Assembly (NCBI GenBank): GCA_947381945.1
Contig: CANCXM010000010.1
Coordinates: 1-64,000 of the forward strand
DNA length: 64,000 nucleotides
Reading direction: 5' to 3'
Origin: an uncultured Muribaculaceae bacterium
Lineage (GTDB): Bacteria; Bacteroidota; Bacteroidia; Bacteroidales; Muribaculaceae
A program made the translations under genes and the position numbers. The notes beneath the pieces are model-generated. The model made no database searches. It worked only from the letters and a program-made list of their open reading frames with translations, and was not told where the DNA came from. Of the stretch, positions 26,701-36,223 are shown in pieces (within the stretch, counting starts at the first letter, position 1; each line of letters opens with the position of its first letter).

Positions 26701-29133
26701 ATGAAAGTATTAAAATTTGGCGGGACATCCGTAGGTTCCGTAAACAGTCTCCTTAATCTTAAGGAAATCGTCGAAGGTCAGTCAAAACCGACCATAGTTG
26801 TAGTGAGCGCCCTCGGAGGCGTGACAGACCTTCTAATCAAGACAGCCCGGACAGCCGCCGACGGCAATGAAGACTACCGGGAACTTTTCGAAAGCATAGT
26901 CACACGTCATCACGATATAATCGCCGGAGTGATTACCGACAGGACCGGGGAACTTCTGAAAGAAACCGACACACTCCTCGCCGAACTGTCATCAATCTAT
27001 CAGGGTGTCTACCTCATCCGTGACCTCAGTCCAAAGACCCAGGCGGCAATCGTCAGCTATGGCGAACGCCTCAGCAGCCGCATCGTCGCCCGCCTGATAA
27101 GCGGAAGTATGCTCCACGACTCTCGCGCATTCATCAAGACCGAACGCAAACACGGTCGTCCCGTCCTCGACAGTGAACTGACCCGTTCGCTTGTTATCGG
27201 GGAGTTCCGCCCGGAAGTCCTCGGCGAACGCATCCATGTGGTCCCCGGCTTCATCAGCACTGACAAACATTCCGGCGAGGTGACCAATCTCGGACGCGGA
27301 GGCAGCGATTACACCGCATCAATCATCGCCGCCGCGCTCGATGCCGAGGCCCTCGAAATCTGGACGGACGTGGACGGCTTCATGACCGCCGACCCGCGCG
27401 TAATCCCGACGGCCTACACAATCAACTCCCTGAGCTATGTCGAAGCAATGGAGCTGTGCAACTTCGGTGCGAAAGTCATCTATCCCCCGACCATCTATCC
27501 CGTCTGCGTCAAGAATATCCCCATCCGCGTCAAAAACACCTTCAATCCCTCCGCTCCGGGGACTGTCATCCGCAACGATGTCGAGGATGACCGCAAACCT
27601 ATCAAGGGTATATCGAGCATCAACGGGACCTCACTCATAACCGTCACCGGCCTCTCGATGGTCGGCGTCATCGGTGTCAACCGCCGAATCTTCACCGCGC
27701 TTGCCGACAATGGCATATCGGTCTTCATGGTCAGCCAGGCATCGTCAGAAAACTCGACCTCAATCGGTGTGCGCGACGAGGATGCCGAAGAAGCCATCCG
27801 CGTGCTCAACCATGAATTTGCAAAGGAAATCGAGGAGGGAGCCATGTTCCCCATGCACGCCGAGAGCGGCCTTGCAACAGTCGCAATCGTCGGTGAGAAC
27901 ATGAAGCACACCCCCGGCATTGCCGGAAAGCTTTTCGGGACGCTCGGACGCAGCGGCATCAGCGTCATCGCCTGCGCACAGGGTGCAAGCGAGACCAACA
28001 TATCGTTCGCCGTCCACGGCGACTATCTGCGCAAGTCGCTCAACGTCATCCATGACTCTTTCTTCCTAAGCGAGTATAAAGAACTCAACCTCTTCATCTG
28101 CGGCATAGGCACTGTCGGCGGTATGCTCATCGAGCAGATCCGCAGCCAGCAGGAGAAACTGCGCCGCACCCATCGCCTCCAACTCAACGTCGTCGGCATC
28201 GCGTCGAGCCGCCACGCCATCTTCTCCCGCGCTGGCATCGACCTGTCGAACTACCGCGAGCAGCTTGCTGCAAGCCCCGAAAGTTCGCCCGAACGCCTCT
28301 GCAAAGAAGTAGTCGGAATGAACATCTTCAACAGCGTGTTCGTCGACTGTACCGCAAGCCATGAGGTGGCCAAACTCTATCAGACATTCCTCAACCACAA
28401 TATATCGGTCGTCGCCGCCAACAAGGTCGCAGCGTCGAGCAGCTACGAGACATACCGCAGCCTGAAGGATACCGCCCTCAGCCGTGGTGTGAAATTCCTC
28501 TTCGAGACCAATGTTGGCGCAGGCCTGCCCATCATCGGCACCATCAACGACCTCATCTCGTCGGGCGACCGCATCCTGAAAATCGAAGCCGTCCTCAGCG
28601 GTACGCTCAACTTCATCTTCAACGCCATCTCAGCCGACGTCCCCTTCTCGGAGACAGTCCGTCTGGCCAAGGAGATGGGCTACAGCGAACCGGATCCCCG
28701 CATTGACCTCAGCGGTCAGGACGTGATTCGCAAACTCGTCATCCTCACCCGCGAGGCAGGCTACAAAGCCGAGCAGGAAGAAGTCGAGAAACATCTCTTC
28801 ATCCCTGCGGAACTATTCGAGGGTTCACTCGAAGATTTCTGGAAACGTCTGCCCGAACTGGACGCAGATTTCGAGGAACGCCGCAAGGTGCTTGAGGCCG
28901 AAGGGAAACGCTGGCGCTTCGTTGCCCGCATGGAGAAAGGCCGCATGAGCGTAGGACTGGAGGCTGTCGACAACCGTCACCCCTTCTACGGACTCGAAGG
29001 CTCCAACAATATCGTCCTTCTCACCACCGAACGCTACCGCGAATACCCGATGCTCATCCAGGGCTACGGTGCAGGAGCGGAGGTCACAGCCGCAGGCGTG
29101 TTTGCCAACATCATGTCGTCGGTCAATAACTAA
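26701..29133 (+). CDS. thrA: Bifunctional aspartate kinase / homoserine dehydrogenase
   Basis: An 810-residue bifunctional enzyme. The aspartokinase half starts with KFGGTSVGSV (residues 5-14) and has two ACT-type regulatory segments (about 300-450; SLITVTGLSMVGVIGVNRRI and GLATVAIVGENMKHTPGIAG). The NAD(P)-dependent homoserine dehydrogenase half begins near residue 460 with LNLFICGIGTVGGMLIEQI and contains TNVGAGLPIIGTI and GTLNFIFNAIS. It carries out steps 1 and 3 of aspartate to threonine/methionine synthesis. It heads the operon thrA, phosphoglycerate-mutase-like gene, thrC. Confidence 0.96.
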   Translation: MKVLKFGGTSVGSVNSLLNLKEIVEGQSKPTIVVVSALGGVTDLLIKTARTAADGNEDYRELFESIVTRHHDIIAGVITDRTGELLKETDTLLAELSSIYQGVYLIRDLSPKTQAAIVSYGERLSSRIVARLISGSMLHDSRAFIKTERKHGRPVLDSELTRSLVIGEFRPEVLGERIHVVPGFISTDKHSGEVTNLGRGGSDYTASIIAAALDAEALEIWTDVDGFMTADPRVIPTAYTINSLSYVEAMELCNFGAKVIYPPTIYPVCVKNIPIRVKNTFNPSAPGTVIRNDVEDDRKPIKGISSINGTSLITVTGLSMVGVIGVNRRIFTALADNGISVFMVSQASSENSTSIGVRDEDAEEAIRVLNHEFAKEIEEGAMFPMHAESGLATVAIVGENMKHTPGIAGKLFGTLGRSGISVIACAQGASETNISFAVHGDYLRKSLNVIHDSFFLSEYKELNLFICGIGTVGGMLIEQIRSQQEKLRRTHRLQLNVVGIASSRHAIFSRAGIDLSNYREQLAASPESSPERLCKEVVGMNIFNSVFVDCTASHEVAKLYQTFLNHNISVVAANKVAASSSYETYRSLKDTALSRGVKFLFETNVGAGLPIIGTINDLISSGDRILKIEAVLSGTLNFIFNAISADVPFSETVRLAKEMGYSEPDPRIDLSGQDVIRKLVILTREAGYKAEQEEVEKHLFIPAELFEGSLEDFWKRLPELDADFEERRKVLEAEGKRWRFVARMEKGRMSVGLEAVDNRHPFYGLEGSNNIVLLTTERYREYPMLIQGYGAGAEVTAAGVFANIMSSVNN

Positions 29134-29148
29134 GGAGAGGCTCACATC

Positions 29149-30402
29149 ATGAAACATCTTATCATCCTTGGCGATGGAATGTCGGACCATTCCATCGCCT
29201 CACTGGGTGGCAAAACGCCACTGCAGTATGCCTCCACACCCGCTCTTGACCGTCTTGCAGCCGAAGGTCGCTGCGGTCTGTTAGTGACCGTCCCCGAAGG
29301 GTTCGCACCCGGTAGCGAGGTTGCCAACACCGCCATCCTCGGCTATGACCTCAATGAGGTCTACGAAGGCCGCGGACCGCTCGAAGCCGCAAGCATCGGC
29401 TACGAGATGAATCCGGAGGATATGGCCATGCGTTGCAATATCATCACTCTCGGTGAGGAAGGAGAAATCGCCAATCACCACGGCGGCCATCTCACAACCG
29501 AAGAGGGCACGGAACTCATCGAGTATCTTGACAAGCATCTCGGCAACGAACGTGTAAAGTTCATTCCAGGCATCCAATACCGCCATCTACTTCTCGTCAA
29601 AGGTGGAAACAAGCACATCACCTGCGCTCCGCCCCATGACAACCCGGGCAAACAATGGCGACCGTTGCTCATCACCCCGGACGCAGATGCTCCGGACGCA
29701 GATGCTCCGGCCGAAGATGGCCGCATGACTGCCGAGGAAACAGCGGAACTGCTCAACGACCTCATCCTCCGTTCGCAGCAACTTCTCGCCGAACATACAA
29801 TAAACGTGAAGCGCAAGGCAGAGGGCCGGCTTACCGCCAACTCAATCTGGCCCTGGAGTCCCGGCTACCGTCCGCGCATGTTGACTTTGCAGCAAATGTA
29901 TCCTGCAATCAAGACCGGTGCAGTGATTTCAGCCGTCGACCTCATCCGTGGCATCGGCCACTACGCGGGATTGCGCACAATAGTTGTACCCGGAATGACA
30001 GGTCTCGCCGACACCAACTATGAAGGGAAAACCCAAGCCGCCATCGAAGCTCTGCGCACCGATGACTTTGTGTTCCTCCATCTCGAAGCCACCGATGAAG
30101 CCGGACATGACGGAGACATCGAGCTTAAGACCCGCGCGATAGAGTATCTCGACAAACGAGTTGTCGCCCCCATTCTCCGCGAACTCTCGACATGGGACGA
30201 ACCAGTGAGGATTGCCCTCCTCCCCGACCATGCCACCCCCGTGGAGAAGCGCATCCATATCGCCGAACCTGTCCCCTTCGTCATCTACACCCCCGGCGAC
30301 ACCCCCGACGCAGTCCTCACCTACGATGAAACAAGCTGCGCCCAAGGCATCTACGGCACCATCCGTCTCCAGCAGTTCATGAAAGAATTCATGAGCGACT
30401 GA
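29149..30402 (+). CDS. Archaeal-type cofactor-independent phosphoglycerate mutase family protein, candidate homoserine kinase
   Basis: A 417-residue alkaline-phosphatase-superfamily protein of the ApgM type. The metal and nucleophile region is IILGDGMSDHSIASLGGKTP, and later metal ligands lie in HLEATDEAGHDGD and ALLPDHATPV. By homology it would isomerise 3- and 2-phosphoglycerate. It sits 15 bp after thrA and before thrC, exactly where homoserine kinase is needed, and no GHMP-type thrB occurs in the window. In Bacteroidota this family in this position has been proposed to supply homoserine kinase activity. I therefore favour a threonine-pathway role by inference. A small in-frame duplication (DAPDADAP near residue 185) is visible. 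Confidence 0.85.
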   Translation: MKHLIILGDGMSDHSIASLGGKTPLQYASTPALDRLAAEGRCGLLVTVPEGFAPGSEVANTAILGYDLNEVYEGRGPLEAASIGYEMNPEDMAMRCNIITLGEEGEIANHHGGHLTTEEGTELIEYLDKHLGNERVKFIPGIQYRHLLLVKGGNKHITCAPPHDNPGKQWRPLLITPDADAPDADAPAEDGRMTAEETAELLNDLILRSQQLLAEHTINVKRKAEGRLTANSIWPWSPGYRPRMLTLQQMYPAIKTGAVISAVDLIRGIGHYAGLRTIVVPGMTGLADTNYEGKTQAAIEALRTDDFVFLHLEATDEAGHDGDIELKTRAIEYLDKRVVAPILRELSTWDEPVRIALLPDHATPVEKRIHIAEPVPFVIYTPGDTPDAVLTYDETSCAQGIYGTIRLQQFMKEFMSD

Positions 30403-30407
30403 CCCCC

Positions 30408-30462
30408 ATACTTTATACTTAACACTTTCCCCTCTATACTTTATACTTTACCCTTTATACTT
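30408..30462. repeat. TATACTT-type short tandem array inside the thr operon
   Basis: Units such as CTTTATACTTTACCC repeated through the 68-bp gap between the mutase-like gene and thrC, like those at 7292-7365. With no hairpin or T-run it need not stop the operon transcript. Confidence 0.6.
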
Positions 30463-30470
30463 ACGAAGTA

Positions 30471-31811
30471 ATGAACTACTACAGCACCAACCGCCAGGCT
30501 CCCGAAGCCACACTTGAAGAGGCCGTCGTCAAAGGTCTCGCTTCGGACCGCGGATTATATATGCCTGAGAATATCAAAGCTCTTCCAAAAGAGTTTTTTG
30601 ACAATATCGACAAACTGACTTTCCATGAGATAGCCTGCCGCGTGGCCGAAGCATTTTTCGGTGACGACATACCCAAGGAAGACCTCGACCGGATTGTCTG
30701 CGACACGCTCGCCTTCGACTGCCCGGTTGCGGAAGTCGAACCTGCCATCTACAGCCTCGAACTCTTCCACGGCCCTACCCTCGCCTTCAAGGATGTAGGC
30801 GCGCGTTTCATGGCCCGTCTGCTGCAATATTTCATCAGAAAACGCGATGATTCCCGCGAGGTCAATGTGCTTGTCGCCACGAGCGGCGACACAGGCTCGG
30901 CTGTTGCCAACGGCTTCCTCGGTGTCGACGGTATCCACGTCTATGTCCTCTACCCCAAAGGAAAGGTAAGCCCGATACAGGAATGTCAGTTCACCACTCT
31001 CGGCAAGAATATCACCGCCGTTGAGGTCGACGGTGTGTTTGACGATTGCCAGCGTCTCGTCAAGAGCGCATTCATGGACGAGGAACTTTGCAACAAGATG
31101 GTCCTCACCTCCGCCAATTCAATCAACGTCGCCCGCTTCCTCCCGCAAGCATTCTACTATTTCAATGCATACGCACGGATGAAGACTCTCGGCAAGGCCG
31201 ATGATTTGGTCATCAGCGTACCCAGCGGAAATTTCGGCAACATCACCGCCGGACTTTTCGCCCACCGCATGGGTCTGCCCGTCAAACGCTTCATCGCAGC
31301 CAACAATGCCAACGATATTTTCTACAATTATCTGCTTTCCGGTGTCTACAGCCCCAAAGCGAGTGTCCAGACCATAGCCAATGCAATGGATGTCGGCGAC
31401 CCGAGCAACTTCGCCCGCATCCTTGACCTCTACGGCAACTCCCACGAACGCATCACGTCACTGATAAGCGGTGCCACCTACACCGACAGCCAGATTCGCG
31501 AGACCATGCTCAATTGCTACCGCCACACCGGCTACATCCTTGACCCTCACGGAGCCTGCGGCTACCGCGCCCTCAAGGAGGGACTGCGCGAAGGAGAGAC
31601 AGGAGTATTCCTCGAAACAGCCCATCCCGCCAAGTTCAAGGAAACAGTCGAATCCGCCCTCTCAACTGAATCGGCTTCCTCTGCTGAATCCGCCCTCTCA
31701 GTAGAAGTCGCTATCCCCGACCGCCTCGCCGCCTTCATGCAAGGCCGCAAACAATCCACCCCCATGACCGCCGACTTCGCCGACTTCAAAGCCTATCTGA
31801 TGGGCAGATAA
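30471..31811 (+). CDS. thrC: Threonine synthase
   Basis: A 446-residue PLP enzyme converting O-phosphohomoserine to threonine. The PLP lysine is in GPTLAFKDVGARF and the phosphate-binding loop is SGDTGSAVANGF. The N-terminus (YYSTNRQAPEATLEEAVVKG) is typical of the long bacterial/fungal class. Near residues 393-412 a Ser/Ala-rich repeat (SALSTESASSAESALSVEVA) is inserted before the end; it is absent from most family members and is probably a local duplication in a surface loop. It is the last gene of the thr operon. Confidence 0.95.
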   Translation: MNYYSTNRQAPEATLEEAVVKGLASDRGLYMPENIKALPKEFFDNIDKLTFHEIACRVAEAFFGDDIPKEDLDRIVCDTLAFDCPVAEVEPAIYSLELFHGPTLAFKDVGARFMARLLQYFIRKRDDSREVNVLVATSGDTGSAVANGFLGVDGIHVYVLYPKGKVSPIQECQFTTLGKNITAVEVDGVFDDCQRLVKSAFMDEELCNKMVLTSANSINVARFLPQAFYYFNAYARMKTLGKADDLVISVPSGNFGNITAGLFAHRMGLPVKRFIAANNANDIFYNYLLSGVYSPKASVQTIANAMDVGDPSNFARILDLYGNSHERITSLISGATYTDSQIRETMLNCYRHTGYILDPHGACGYRALKEGLREGETGVFLETAHPAKFKETVESALSTESASSAESALSVEVAIPDRLAAFMQGRKQSTPMTADFADFKAYLMGR

Positions 31812-31844
31812 ATAATAACCTGAATAAAGTCATTTCTTCCAACT

Positions 31845-31870
31845 AAAGCACCCTTAGAGGTGCTTTTTTC
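31845..31870 (+). terminator. Terminator of the thr operon
   Basis: Stem AAAGCACC (31845-31852) with GGTGCTTT (31859-31866), followed by a T-run. Confidence 0.85.
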
Positions 31871-31881
31871 TTGTTATTTTC

Positions 31882-31912
31882 TTTGCTGTTAAGAAGTTTA
31901 CAATTATCTTTG
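31882..31912 (+). promoter_or_regulatory. Promoter of mutA-mutB
   Basis: TTTG (31882-31885), a 19-bp spacer and TATCTTTG (31905-31912). Confidence 0.78.
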
Positions 31913-31976
31913 CACTACAAATTTACTGACATATCGGTTAACCTGAACCTGATACAGAATATTTAATACCATTATC

Positions 31977-33839
31977 ATGGCAGAAAAGAAAGAAAAATTG
32001 TTTGAACAGTTTCCTCCTATCTCCACCGCAGAGTGGAAAGCCAAGGTGGAAGCTGACCTTAAAGGCGCACCTTTTGACAAAAAATTAGTGTGGCGCACCA
32101 ACGAAGGCTTCAATGTACAGCCGATGTATCGTCTGGAGGACATCGAAGACTTCAAAACCACCAACTCTCTCCCCGGAGAATTCCCCTACGTCCGCGGAAC
32201 CCGCACCGACAATGACTGGCTCACCCGTCAGGAAATCATTGCCGACACTCCCGCCGAAGCCAATCAGAAGGCTCTCGACGTTCTCACAAAGGGCGTGACC
32301 TCCCTCGGATTCCACATTGAGGAACCCACTGTAGAAACACTTGAAATCCTTCTCAAAGGCATTGACCTCTCGAAAATTGAGATTAACATCGCTTGCTGTA
32401 TCAAGAAAGCGCTCCCGCTCACCAAGGCTCTTGTCGATTATGTGACAGCCAATGACTGCACTGACTGCTTCAAGGGTTCAATCGACTTCAACCCCTTCCG
32501 CAAACCGCTCCGCAAGGGTGTTGCCTTCGATGCTGACAAACTCACCGCAATGGCTTGCGAGATTCTCGATGCCGCTAAGGATGTGAAGAATCTCCGTGTT
32601 CTCTCAGTCAACAGCGACATGCTCGGCAACGCCGGTGCATATATTTTCCAGGAACTCGGCTATGCCCTCGCATGGGGCGCACAGTGGATGACACTCCTCA
32701 CTGAAGCAGGCCGCAGCGCCGACGAGGTTGCCAACCGCATCAAGTTCAACATGTGTGTATCGTCCAACTTCTTCATGGAACTTGCCAAGTTCCGTGCTGC
32801 CCGTATGCTCTGGGCGCAGATTGTGAAGCAGTATGGCGCATCGGAAGAAGCAGCCAAGATGATGGCCCACGCCGTCACCTCGCGCTTCAACCAGACTCTC
32901 TACGACGCACACGTCAACCTTCTCCGCAGCCAAACAGAGGCTATGTCGGCAGCACTCGCAGGCGTTGACTCAATCACAGTCACTCCCTTCGATGTTCCCT
33001 ACAAGACTCCCGATGAATTCTCGGAGCGCATTGCCCGCAACCAGCAGTTCCTTCTCAAAGAGGAGAGCCATCTCGACAAGGTCATCGACCCCGCCGGTGG
33101 CAGCTACTATGTAGAGACCCTCACCGTGGCTATCGCCAAGGAAGCATGGAAACTCTTCCTCGAAGTTGAGGACGAAGGCGGTTTCCTCGCTTGCTGCAAT
33201 GACGACAAGGTTCAGAAGGCCATCCGCGAAAGTGCTGAAAAGCGTCACACCGACGTTGCCCGCCGCAAGGAAATCCTTCTCGGTACCAACCAGTATCCCA
33301 ACATCAACGAAATGGCGGCCGACAAGATTGTCGACCTCAAGGGTTCGCTCACCTGCGCATGTGGCAATCACGGCGATGCCTGTGAGACTCCCGCAGGTCT
33401 TCCCACCAAGCGCGCTGCCAGCGATTTCGAATCGCTCCGTCTCGAAACAGAAGCAGCCTCCAACCGTCCGAAGGTCTTCATGCTCACAATCGGCAACCTC
33501 GCAATGCGTCTTGCCCGTGCGCAGTTCTCGACCAACTTCTTCGGTTGTGCCGGATATGAGATTATCGACAACCTCGGTTTCGACACCGTGGAAGCAGGTG
33601 TTGACGCAGCCCTCGAAAAGGGTGCTGACATCGTGGTGCTCTGCTCAAGCGACGATGAATACGCCGAACTCGCTCCCGCAGCATTCAAGTATCTCAACGG
33701 CCGTGCAGAATTTGTGGTAGCAGGCGCTCCCGCATGTACCGACGATCTCAAGGCCATCGGCATCAACGATTTCGTTCATGTGCGCTGCAACGTCCTCGAC
33801 ACCCTCCGCGCCTTCAACGCAAAATTACTCAAGAAGTAA
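31977..33839 (+). CDS. mutA: Methylmalonyl-CoA mutase small subunit
   Basis: A 620-residue non-catalytic beta-type subunit of heterodimeric methylmalonyl-CoA mutase. The TIM-barrel region is conserved (MLWAQIVKQYGASEE, IDPAGGSYYVETLT), but the C-terminal B12-type domain lacks the DxHxxG cobalamin-binding motif that the large subunit keeps; here only a flavodoxin-like remnant remains (EFVVAGAPACTDDLKAIGI). It forms the dimer with MutB, encoded 28 bp downstream. Its codon use is strongly biased, suggesting high expression. Confidence 0.95.
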   Translation: MAEKKEKLFEQFPPISTAEWKAKVEADLKGAPFDKKLVWRTNEGFNVQPMYRLEDIEDFKTTNSLPGEFPYVRGTRTDNDWLTRQEIIADTPAEANQKALDVLTKGVTSLGFHIEEPTVETLEILLKGIDLSKIEINIACCIKKALPLTKALVDYVTANDCTDCFKGSIDFNPFRKPLRKGVAFDADKLTAMACEILDAAKDVKNLRVLSVNSDMLGNAGAYIFQELGYALAWGAQWMTLLTEAGRSADEVANRIKFNMCVSSNFFMELAKFRAARMLWAQIVKQYGASEEAAKMMAHAVTSRFNQTLYDAHVNLLRSQTEAMSAALAGVDSITVTPFDVPYKTPDEFSERIARNQQFLLKEESHLDKVIDPAGGSYYVETLTVAIAKEAWKLFLEVEDEGGFLACCNDDKVQKAIRESAEKRHTDVARRKEILLGTNQYPNINEMAADKIVDLKGSLTCACGNHGDACETPAGLPTKRAASDFESLRLETEAASNRPKVFMLTIGNLAMRLARAQFSTNFFGCAGYEIIDNLGFDTVEAGVDAALEKGADIVVLCSSDDEYAELAPAAFKYLNGRAEFVVAGAPACTDDLKAIGINDFVHVRCNVLDTLRAFNAKLLKK

Positions 33840-33867
33840 ATCGTCAACCCCCACATATATATAAGAG

Positions 33868-36003
33868 ATGAAACCGAATTTCAAAGAAATCGATATTGTA
33901 AAAGATGCTTTCGGTGAGCAGCACGTTCCCGAAACTCAGGGGGAAGACTGGCTTACCCCCGAACTCATCCTGGTAAAGCCCATCTATACCAAGGAGGATC
34001 TTGAAGGTCTCGAACACCTCAACTACGTTTCAGGTATTCCTCCCTTCCTCCGTGGCCCGTACAGCGCCATGTATCCCCTCCGTCCCTGGACCATCCGTCA
34101 GTATGCCGGATTCTCGACCGCAGCCGAGTCAAACGCCTTCTACCGCCGCAACCTTGCTTCGGGACAGAAGGGTCTGTCAGTGGCATTCGACCTCGCCACA
34201 CACCGTGGCTATGACGCAGACCACGAACGTGTGGTTGGCGACGTAGGTAAGGCCGGTGTGTCAATCTGCTCGCTCGAGGACATGAAGGTGCTCTTCGAAG
34301 GTATTCCCCTGAACAAGATGTCAGTCTCGATGACAATGAACGGCGCCGTTCTTCCCGTCCTCGCTTTCTACATCAACGCAGGTCTCGAACAGGGTGCCAA
34401 ACTCGAAGAGATGGCCGGTACAATCCAGAACGACATCCTCAAGGAATTCATGGTGCGTAACACCTATATCTACCCGCCGGAATTCTCAATGCGAATCATC
34501 GCCGACATCTTCGAGTACACCTCGCAGAACATGCCCAAGTTCAACTCTATCTCAATCTCGGGCTACCACATGCAGGAAGCCGGTGCCACTTGCGACATCG
34601 AGCTTGCCTACACTCTCGCTGACGGTCTCGAATATCTCCGTGCCGGTATCAACGCTGGCATCGACATCGACGCTTTCGCTCCCCGTCTGTCATTCTTCTG
34701 GGCTATCGGCATGAACTACTTCATGGAGGTTGCCAAGATGCGTGCAGCACGTCTGCTCTGGGCTAAGATTGTTAAGCAGTTCAACCCGAAGAACCCCAAG
34801 TCACTCGCACTCCGCACACACTCGCAGACTTCAGGTTGGTCACTCACCGAACAGGACCCCTTCAACAACGTAGGCCGTACCTGTATCGAGGCTATGGGTG
34901 CCGCTCTCGGCCACACCCAGTCACTCCACACCAACGCGCTTGACGAGGCTATCGCCCTCCCGACCGATTTCTCGGCCCGTATTGCCCGTAACACCCAGAT
35001 TTACATCCAGGAGGAAACCATGGTCACCAAGCAGGTTGACCCGTGGGGCGGTTCCTACTACGTTGAGGCTCTCACCAACGAGATTGCTCACCGCGCATGG
35101 GAACACATCCAGGAAATCGAGAAGCTCGGCGGTATGGCCAAGGCTATCGAGTCAGGTCTGCCCAAGATGCGTATCGAAGAAGCTTCGGCCCGCACTCAGG
35201 CCCGCATCGACTCAGGCCGTCAGACTATCGTCGGTATCAACAAGTATCGTCTCGACCACGAAGATCCCATCGACATCCTCGAAATCGACAACACCGAGGT
35301 GCGCAAGGATCAGGTGGCACGTCTCGTTGACCTTAAGGCACACCGCGACGAAGCAGCCGTCAAGAAGGCTCTCGAAGCAATCACCGAATGTGTACGCACC
35401 AAGGAAGGCAACCTCCTCGACCTTGCTGTCAAGGCTGCCGGTCTTCGCGCCACACTCGGCGAAATTTCCGATGCCTGCGAAGAGGTCGTAGGCCGTTACA
35501 AAGCAGTAATCAGAACCATTTCAGGAGTGTACTCATCAGAAACCAAGGCTGACCCCGACTTCGTGAAGGCTCAGCAGATGTGTGAAGAATTCGCCAAGCG
35601 CGAAGGTCGTCAACCCCGTATCATGATTGCCAAGATGGGTCAGGACGGACATGACCGTGGTGCAAAGGTTGTAGCTACCGGCTATGCCGACTGCGGTTTC
35701 GACGTCGACATGGGTCCCCTCTTCCAGACTCCTGCAGAAGCAGCCCGTCAGGCAGTTGAAAACGACGTCCACATCCTCGGTGTATCGTCACTCGCAGCCG
35801 GTCACAAGACCCTCATCCCGCAGGTTATCGAAGAGCTCAAGAAGCTCGGTCGCGAAGACATCCTCGTGACAGCCGGCGGTGTCATCCCCGCTCAGGACTA
35901 CGACTTCCTCTACAAAGCAGGTGTTGCAGCCATCTTCGGCCCCGGCACACGCATCCCCGTGTCGGCAATCAAGATGCTCGAACTCCTCGAAGCTGAAGAA
36001 TAA
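33868..36003 (+). CDS. mutB: Methylmalonyl-CoA mutase large (catalytic) subunit
   Basis: A 711-residue catalytic subunit interconverting succinyl-CoA and methylmalonyl-CoA by adenosylcobalamin radical chemistry. It has the substrate barrel ([20 protein letters not shown], HYxxx-like [11 protein letters not shown]) and the C-terminal B12-binding domain with [18 protein letters not shown] (His as lower axial ligand) and [12 protein letters not shown]. In Bacteroidales it works in the succinate-to-propionate fermentation route and makes the pathway B12-dependent. No epimerase, MeaB-type GTPase or decarboxylase genes adjoin it here. Confidence 0.97.
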   Translation: MKPNFKEIDIVKDAFGEQHVPETQGEDWLTPELILVKPIYTKEDLEGLEHLNYVSGIPPFLRGPYSAMYPLRPWTIRQYAGFSTAAESNAFYRRNLASGQKGLSVAFDLATHRGYDADHERVVGDVGKAGVSICSLEDMKVLFEGIPLNKMSVSMTMNGAVLPVLAFYINAGLEQGAKLEEMAGTIQNDILKEFMVRNTYIYPPEFSMRIIADIFEYTSQNMPKFNSISISGYHMQEAGATCDIELAYTLADGLEYLRAGINAGIDIDAFAPRLSFFWAIGMNYFMEVAKMRAARLLWAKIVKQFNPKNPKSLALRTHSQTSGWSLTEQDPFNNVGRTCIEAMGAALGHTQSLHTNALDEAIALPTDFSARIARNTQIYIQEETMVTKQVDPWGGSYYVEALTNEIAHRAWEHIQEIEKLGGMAKAIESGLPKMRIEEASARTQARIDSGRQTIVGINKYRLDHEDPIDILEIDNTEVRKDQVARLVDLKAHRDEAAVKKALEAITECVRTKEGNLLDLAVKAAGLRATLGEISDACEEVVGRYKAVIRTISGVYSSETKADPDFVKAQQMCEEFAKREGRQPRIMIAKMGQDGHDRGAKVVATGYADCGFDVDMGPLFQTPAEAARQAVENDVHILGVSSLAAGHKTLIPQVIEELKKLGREDILVTAGGVIPAQDYDFLYKAGVAAIFGPGTRIPVSAIKMLELLEAEE

Positions 36004-36047
36004 GCCCCGAACGCAAGCCTTAATTGAAAGGCATATCCAATAAAAAC

Positions 36048-36090
36048 CAAACCTTGCAGAGACACACCTCACTGCAAGGTTTGATTTTTT
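36048..36090 (+). terminator. Terminator of mutA-mutB
   Basis: A 12-bp perfect stem (36048-36059 with 36072-36083) then T6 at 36085-36090. Confidence 0.9.
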
Positions 36091-36113
36091 AGGCATAAAG
36101 CCCAAGGGCTTTT

Positions 36114-36182
36114 ATTGGGCTTATTTGACCTATTGGGCTTATTGGGCCTAATAAGTCAAATAGGCCCAATAAGCCCAATAAG
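36114..36182. repeat. Nine-bp repeat array folded as an inverted repeat
   Basis: Units ATTGGGCTT, ATTTGACCT, ATTGGGCTT, ATTGGGCCT run forward and then the complementary units run back. The centre gives a 20-bp perfect stem (36131-36150 with 36161-36180) around a 10-nt loop. An ACTCAAAACT-type array follows at 36184-36216. Confidence 0.88.
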
Positions 36183-36223
36183 AACTAAAAACTCAAAACT
36201 GACAACTCAAAACTAAAAACCCA

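Noticed and set aside
26701..31811. Threonine operon and mutAB as a horizontally acquired block
   Set aside because: Codon use and base composition match the neighbours, and the gene order is ordinary for Bacteroidota.
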